From Spinacia oleracea (Eukaryota; Streptophyta; Magnoliopsida; Caryophyllales; Amaranthaceae), in NCBI RefSeq assembly GCF_020520425.1, contig NC_079492.1, positions 142,480,361-142,544,360 of the forward strand: a DNA stretch of 64,000 nt, given 5' to 3'. Below are positions 58,131-64,000 of the stretch, in pieces (the stretch's first letter is position 1; each line of letters opens with the position of its first letter). The notes beneath the pieces were generated by a model. The model did no database searches, was not told the DNA's origin, and saw only the letters and a program-made list of their open reading frames with translations. Position numbers and translations under genes: made by a program.

Positions 58131-58590
58131 TTAAATTTAAAATATTATTAAAAAAAACTCTATTTTTTGACTTGGTCTAAGCCTCCATACGGTCTTAATA
58201 CTCTGTAACAATCATTTATTCAATGTTCATTTTTCATAATAAAAAATAAAATAAAAAAAGGGTAAAGTCAACGCTATCAAGCAGGAAAGAAGATTTATTG
58301 GACGATTTTTAACATTATTGCCAATATGCATGGAGAAGGATATGTTTTTAATAGGCAAATCAGATGTTGTATAAAAGAGATCGATGTAACTTTGATTCAA
58401 AATTATTGTCTATTCAAAATTTAGCTTTGTTTTATTTGACTTTCTTTTATTACTCGTTAGATTTTATGTTATTTGAATTTCTGTGAGTTATCCTTAGTGT
58501 GAAGGAAAGTTTGGAGGAGAATGTGGGGATAGACTTTTGGGATAATGTGATAAAAGCTAAACTGAGTCTGGAGATGGGTTTGAAAATCTT
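58131..58590. other. Intergenic, no gene seen
   Basis: AT-rich, no recognisable repeat ends or exons. Confidence 0.35.
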
Positions 58591-58838
58591 AAGGCTAGTT
58601 TGGTCGACATTTTAATACATGGGAGTTTTGTTTCCTAGGAAGTGAAGTGCAAAGAGGTTGTTTGGTTGACATGTGCATAAGAAGTTCTAGTTTGGGGGAA
58701 GTTGCTTACCTAGTCCTCACTAGGTAAGTAGAACTTCCCATGAAAATTCTAACTTCTCATGCTCAACCAAATAATAATACTCAATTCCTAGGAAGTTAAA
58801 ACATATGGAAATTTCTCAAGTGCAACCAAACATCACCT
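58591..58838. mobile_element. Foldback MITE
   Basis: AAGGCTAGTTTGGTCGACATT at the left is matched imperfectly by TGCAACCAAACATCACCTT at the right. TTTCCTAGGAAGT recurs in both arms, and the centre ACCTAGTCCTCACTAGGT is itself a hairpin. Confidence 0.6.
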
Positions 58839-59128
58839 TATACTCACATAAGACTTACTCAAGACCCCATTTTTTCTCCCAACAAATCAAATCATGCCAC
58901 CAGATCAAACTTAATTATATATTTTTACCCTTAAAAAAAACTTAATTATATTTTTATTTACTTTCGATGTACTTCAACGACTGTATTATTTTTGTTGCAC
59001 TTCTGAATTCCTTAACCGAACTCAATGTCAACAAGTTCAACATGACTTGATGGAACACCTTTGATCACGTTTTGGAAGAGTTGCTAGCTTAATAATTGCT
59101 ATTTTATGTATTATTTGGTTTCATTTGT

Positions 59129-59720
59129 TTTTTTTTTTTGTAAATTAGAAATTTTATTACCAAAAGGAAACGTGTAAGTACAATATACAAAAACTCAACC
59201 CAACCTTCAACAACAAGAAAAGTCAAAAACAAAACAACAACCAAACTGAAAAGCTAAGGTGCGAAGCTTACCAAAAGGAAACGTGTAAGTACAATATACA
59301 AAAACTCAGCCAACCTTCAACAACAAGAAAAGTCAAAAACAAAACAACAACAAAACTCAAAAACTAAGGTCCGTAGCTTGCTAGCTTCTTAACGTTTAAG
59401 CACTTGACATAAGTCCAACATTGAGCTTGTTTGATAATGTTAAGAGCATCTCTATTCGTAAACTTGAATCTTCTATTATTTCTCTCCTGTGATATCAAAT
59501 AAAACAACCACAGAAAAAACAATTTTGTATACTTGATGCTTCGTTGAATTGGTATTCTGATGTTGAACAAGAAACTGTAAATCCTCTTACCATGGCAGAA
59601 AAATGTTGCATCTGAAGCATAACATAACTACCGGAAACTTGCTGAAGGTACTGAACAACTTTCATAATTTTCTTTAATTATCACCCAAGAAGCTTGTTTA
59701 TGGATCTCCATTTGAGTGAT
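59129..59720 (-). mobile_element. 3' end of a LINE (non-LTR retrotransposon)
   Basis: On the minus strand a frame at 59570-59364 reads ...FLWLFYLISQERNNRRFKFT..., resembling the C-terminal zf-RVT-like tail of plant LINE reverse transcriptases (W-x(n)-ERN-R-F). A poly-A tail is at 59129-59141 (minus strand). The 3' UTR holds a ~110-bp tandem duplication (59160-59270 and 59271-59378). The 5' part is missing. Confidence 0.6.
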
Positions 59721-60203
59721 TGTGTTGTAGATTTTTTTATTTATTGTGTTGTGTATGCAATTTCCAAATTACTTACATTTAAGTTTTATTTTTATCTTTT
59801 TTGGCGAACTATAAATTACTTTATTGCATATAAGAAAATACCATTTCAATATTATTAGAAAATATACCAACAATAGATCGATATATACCTAAAATATTAT
59901 ATTAGGAATTTAGGTGAGTCTGGGCATCTGGGGTGAGTTTGATGATAATGTGTAAAAATAATATTGAACAAGACTCTAAATAAAGATAAAATAATGAAAA
60001 TTGACATGGTAAAGTCTGAAGATTGAGGTTGAGTATGATTAGGGATAACTCACCCTTATTTAGTTTGAAAAAAACTTATATTGTCTGAAATAAATTAATA
60101 GAGTGAAATTGTATTAAAAACATATTTTGTATCAACATATTAATTACTTCGTATTTTATACAGAATATGAACTTATTTTAACTTATTTTATCTGAATTAA
60201 GTA

Positions 60204-60611
60204 AGGGCGTATTCGGCAGGGAGCGTTTGAGGTAGCGGGTAGCGTTTTGACTTGACCTAGTCAAAACGCTACTTGTAAAATTTGTAAGTGTTTGGTAAAG
60301 TAGCGATTTAGGTAGCAGTTAGCGGTTGAGGTAGCGGTTGGGTGGCTTTTGTCAAACGTTAAAATTAGTAGCGTTTAAGGTAGCGTTTGACAAATTTATA
60401 ATAAAGTTTTAAATAATATTCTAGCTTTTATTTTTATTTTATAATATCAACCGCTACTTTTACCGAACACTCATATAAGTTACCTGCTACTTTGACAGCT
60501 AACGGTTACCTGCTACTATTCACCGCTACTAGTTACTCTAACCGCTACCCGCTACTCAACCGCTAACCGCTAACCGCTACCCGCTACCGCTAATTTTGCC
60601 GAACAAGGCCT
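60204..60611. mobile_element. Foldback MITE with GTAGCGG repeats
   Basis: AGGGCGTATTCGGCAGGGAG at the left and TTTTGCCGAACAAGGCCT at the right pair. GGTAGCGG / CCGCTACC heptamers and octamers recur many times in the arms, which fold on each other. Confidence 0.75.
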
Positions 60612-61221
60612 AAAAATATGTTGAAATAGACATGGCCTAACCGCCTAGTCGGTCCGTGCAAACCTAAGGTCCTAAGCTAGTAAAATGTTTGAGTTACTAA
60701 CATTCATTACCGGCCTGTCCAAGTCGCACAAGGTGCATCATGAGTTTATGACTATATCTGAACACCATATGATCCATTGATTCGAACCCGGCCTCTCCAC
60801 ACCAAACCCGATAACTAGTACCAGATTACCAATTTACCAGCAAAGTGCAACATGAAAAGAGTAAGCAAAGTTAACGTACTGGACAGTGAAATTGTACAAT
60901 AATTAGTGAAGTATTACAACAGACCAATAACATACAACCAACATATTCATCTCTTTCACTCTATAGCACATGCATTTCTCCTGGAATACATTATTATTTA
61001 CCAGCCAAACCCCACAAAGTAGAAATGATCATGATTTTCAAAGTTCACAACCTAACTTCAGACTTCAGACTTCACTACTTGACACTTGAGACTTGAGACT
61101 TGAGACTTGAGACTTGAGACATACACTTGATGATGTAATGTAAGTAAATGAGAAACGTAACATACAGATCGAGCCAAATCATTTTGTTATAGTAAAAATT
61201 CGTCAAATTAATTATGTCTGT
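60612..61221. other. 3' flank of the MADS-box gene
   Basis: No gene. A 7-bp repeat (GAGACTT) runs at about 61084-61119, next to two CAGACTT copies at 61064. The part close to 61221 is likely 3' UTR. Confidence 0.45.
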
Positions 61222-62922
61222 CTATGGAAGACATCGACTATTTCTGCTTTCCGGTAGACCTATAAACAGCTCGGTTTCTACGTCGTCTTGCACGTTGTTC
61301 CTCTGATCATCATCTGTTGGTTGTCGTACGCTTAGCGGAACTGGTAATGAATTCTGAAGCTGTAACGTTGATCGATCGAGTTCAGAATTCAGATCAGCAA
61401 CAACACGTATATATACACTAGGTTACAATCATATGTATATTATAGGTCAAGTATCTTATAAAGCTGCATCTAGGCATGTAATTAAGGCATCTAGCCCCTT
61501 AATTTATCAAGATCATGTAGCTAGCCACATCTAGGCATGTAATATAAGGCATCTAGCTAGCTCATGATTTATCAAGATGATCGTGCCACATACATTCATA
61601 CTTTTAGGAAGCTAGCTAGAGTATCAGATACTCCGCACAACTTTTGTAAGCAACTTGATACTCCGTATTAATACTCCCTCTGTCTCAAAATAAGCTAGAG
61701 TATCTGCACAACTTTTGTAAGCAACTTAATACTCCGTATCAGACTCAAAATAAGATAGAGTATCCGATACTCTGCACAACTTTTGTAAGCAACTTAATAC
61801 TTCCGTATCAGTACTTCCTCTGTCTCAAAACAATAAGTCATATTTCTTTAATTTTTGGTCGTTTTTCTTATAATGTGTGACTTTCTTTCTAATTTAGTAA
61901 GTTAAATATTATGCTTCTAAAATTACCTTCTACAAAGAATCATACTTGTACAATATTGGAAGATGAATATAAATGACAACAAAATCTTTAAATATAGCCT
62001 AGAGAGTTTATAGTCTGAATGGATGGAGTTAATGAAATGAAAGAAATTAATTACCTTCTCTTTCAGCCGAGCATTCTCTTTGAGCAAGAGCTTCTCCTAC
62101 GGGTTACAGAATAGAGGATGCAAAAAATATAAATACCGCGAATTAACATCTAAGATAATTACTAAATCATTAATCATATCCCTAAACCCTTGCAAAATTC
62201 TCAAAATAACAGTTGATCTTACCTCTTCATACAACTTGTCAATCTGCACTTTGAACAAGGCATTCTGAGAAAAACAGTAGTGAATTGATTAAAACAAATA
62301 CTGTGTACTAGGATCAATAACTTCAGTCCTTTTCAAGCAAAAATTATAAAAAAAGTCGATATTTTGACAATACATGTTGAGAAGAATCCAACAAGATCAC
62401 GTGTAAATTTGTTTTATCTTACATATAAATCACCAAAATTAGTTATATAGAATATGTGACTTTGTGAGTAATGTAAACCGTCCAATCATTGGGAGTATTA
62501 AAAAACGGAGGAAATATACTGTATATGTATATCCTAAACCGATAAGGGAAAATTCAATGTATATTCTCTAATTAGTTCATTCCCATCTTGAATTACCTGT
62601 CTGTACTCGATCAGTTGCTATTTGGTATTACTCCATGTAGGTACAGAGTGAAAAATGAGTAACCTAGAATTTAGAAGATGAGTTATACCTTTTTAGCTCT
62701 GATAGTGGAAAGGCTTTTATCCAACTGTTTTTCAAGATCTTGAAGCTCATCAATGGAACACGATTCTAGACTATCTCCAAGTAACCTCCTACAAACACAA
62801 ATACTAGTTAAACGACCTCGTCTTCACAAAAGTTATCAATACGGTTAGTTGATATGAAACCTTTTAGAAAGTTCGAGGCTCTTTAGCTTCTTCTCAAGTT
62901 CATTAGCATCTTCCTTGAATTG
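61222..62922 (-). CDS. SOC1/TM3-clade MADS-box transcription factor, K-box and C-terminal exons (partial)
   Basis: Five exons: 62922-62861 (62 nt), 62788-62689 (100 nt), 62264-62223 (42 nt), 62096-62055 (42 nt), 61359-61222 (stop at 61224-61222). The 62/100/42/42 exon lengths are those of MIKC MADS genes. Together they encode the K-box helices (KEDANELEKKLKSLELSKR, LLGDSLESCSIDELQDLEKQ, LFKVQIDKLYEE, LLLKENARLKEK) used for dimer and tetramer formation, then a variable C-terminus with VETELFIGLP, the SOC1 motif of the TM3 clade. Members promote flowering. The exon with the DNA-binding MADS domain and the I-region exon are not seen and must lie beyond 64000. Member identity (SOC1 or AGL42-like) is undecided. 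Confidence 0.88.
61618..61845. repeat. Irregular tandem repeat in the last MADS intron
   Basis: Three copies of GCACAACTTTTGTAAGCAACTT with RATACTCCGTAT and CTCTGTCTCAAAATAAG segments, period about 65-76 bp. Built partly from Stowaway termini (CTCCCTCTGTCTCAAAA). Confidence 0.75.
62329..62517. mobile_element. Truncated Stowaway-like MITE (right part)
   Basis: CAAGCAAAAATTATAAAAAAAGTCGATATTTTGACAATAC matches inner sequence of 22650-22902. The right end is AAAAAACGGAGGAAA then TA. The left terminus is missing. In a MADS-gene intron. Confidence 0.55.
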
Positions 62923-62967
62923 CTGCATGAAAAATGTGGCAGCCGTAAGTGTAGTTAAATGCAAATG

Positions 62968-63084
62968 TTTTTTTTTTTTTTTTTTTTTGTGCGAATGAGC
63001 CACAAGGGCGGGGATGAGAATCGATCTCAGGATCACCTGGAACCGGGATAGAAGCTCTAACCAACTGAGCTATCCATCACTCTC
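62968..63084 (-). mobile_element. tRNA-derived SINE with poly-A tail in a MADS-gene intron
   Basis: Minus strand: GATGGATAGCTCAGTTGGTTAG (A box) and GAGATCGATTCTC (B box) look like an intact tRNA-type head. A short unique part and about 22 A follow. A perfect 15-bp target duplication AGTTAAATGCAAATG flanks it (62953-62967 and 63085-63099). Confidence 0.92.
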
Positions 63085-63178
63085 AGTTAAATGCAAATGT
63101 ATGAATGTATGTTGTGAGTATTATTCAAGGATACAAGACCAATTTCAGGACTCTTATCTAACTTATTCTACTCATAGA

Positions 63179-63788
63179 CTCCGTTTAGTTTGGTGTAAAA
63201 CGATCATTTTACGTTGTTTGGTTTAGCAATGGATGAAAAAAACAATGTTTCATAACTCCATCAAAGGTGAAAAAGAAGGAGAACCACTTTTCGACTTTTC
63301 TTCCTTACCTACCTCTTCCTAGCTACTACCTCCATTTTAAAATGATCTTTACGCTTTTCGTTTTAGTCCGTTTCATAATGCTATTTACGCTTTACTTTAT
63401 TCCATATTTTGATATGAAAATTTACTACTTTACCCTTGTCACTCCAAAATATATACAATTTTTCATTCACTTTCTCTCACTTCTCATTTTTTTCTTACAC
63501 TCACCCACTTTTTTACCCATTTCTCGTACTTTATCCATATTATATTATATTCAACCAACTTTTCTACTTTTATCTTAATATTTGTGCAAATAGTAACTGT
63601 AAATAAATTTATAAAACGGAGGTAGTACTTAATTACTTCTTCTCATGACTCTTTTCTCTTCTCCTGTTTTTCATTTAATTTTCTTTTCAAGAAACGAAGC
63701 AAAAAAAACTAGTTTAAAATTGTGCTTTTACTTGAAAAATATTTTTCAATTCATGCAAATGAAACGTTTTACACCAAACCAAACGGAG
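63179..63788. mobile_element. Foldback MITE with nested Stowaway
   Basis: CTCCGTTTAGTTTGGTGTAA pairs with TTACACCAAACCAAACGGAG. The element at 63326-63625 sits inside. Probably in the MADS intron. Confidence 0.75.
63326..63625. mobile_element. Stowaway-like MITE nested in a foldback element
   Basis: CTACCTCCATTTTAAAATGATC...TTATAAAACGGAGGTAG with TA flanks (63324-63325, 63626-63627). Same family as 1091-1365. Confidence 0.8.
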
Positions 63789-64000
63789 CTCTAGTCAGAT
63801 TCTCATCTATTAGCCCTATTTGTGCAAATGGAGTTGGTTTTCTTGTAGACATAATCATCCAAGTTTAACACATGTGATAGAGATAGAAATGTATTCAGAT
63901 TTAATCTCTTATGATACATATTTAATGTATATAAACTTCTAGACACATTGGTGCTCTTAATTCTATTAAGACTCATATTGTCATTCCTATATATTTGATC
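63789..64000. other. Window end, no exon seen
   Basis: AT-rich, presumably a large upstream intron of the MADS-box gene. Confidence 0.35.

Noticed and set aside
62990-63080. tRNA gene on the minus strand
   Set aside because: A and B boxes are present, but the poly-A tail and 15-bp target duplication show it is a SINE head.

Overview
The window is nuclear DNA from a flowering plant. It is AT-rich, genes are split by introns with GT-AG borders, and the spaces between genes are packed with plant transposons. The protein families and the mix of Stowaway, CACTA, hAT, Helitron, SINE, TRIM and Tat/Retand-type elements fit a eudicot. Caryophyllales would fit, but the sequence alone does not prove it.

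Seven host genes are visible. From left to right: (1) the 5' half of an L-gulonolactone oxidase-like FAD enzyme (minus strand, running off the left edge, start codon at 3171); (2, 3) two related small secreted-peptide genes at 17703-17996 and 23725-23973 (plus), apparently an old duplication that includes their promoters; (4) a complete ten-exon CCS52A/Fizzy-related APC/C activator at 30181-37395 (plus); (5) a complete four-exon STAY-GREEN magnesium dechelatase at 41555-45120 (minus); (6) a complete seven-coding-exon PTI1-like kinase at 51418-55231 (minus); (7) the K-box and C-terminal exons of a SOC1/TM3-clade MADS-box gene at 61222-62922 (minus, MADS exon beyond the right edge). I derived the exon joins by hand from splice signals, reading frame and family conservation.

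The largest feature is a 12-kb Tat/Retand-type Ty3/gypsy retrotransposon (5011-17041, minus strand). Its 433/434-bp LTRs look identical except for one C in a homopolymer, and it is flanked by a 5-bp target duplication (AATAT), so the insertion is recent. Its gag-pol (protease, RT, two RNase H domains, integrase) is broken by one frameshift in the integrase core. A second, spliced gene with a PF04195-like domain and a coiled coil runs on the opposite strand. The two genes converge on a 14-unit tandem array in which every unit encodes a strong hairpin. Between this gene and the left LTR lie five perfect 28-bp repeats of a polypurine-tract-like motif.

The rest is a dense, nested layer of small elements. 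These include about a dozen Stowaway-like MITEs (several inside host introns), two CACTA MITEs, two copies of a 330-bp TIR element, a 1.1-kb hAT element inside a copia remnant, a hAT MITE, minus-strand Helitrons, a TRIM, two SINEs, a LINE tail, a 2.4-kb MULE-like element with an internal TTAGTTAAG repeat, a minisatellite-bearing element, several foldbacks and a perfect 40-bp palindrome. The host genes are not obviously linked in function.
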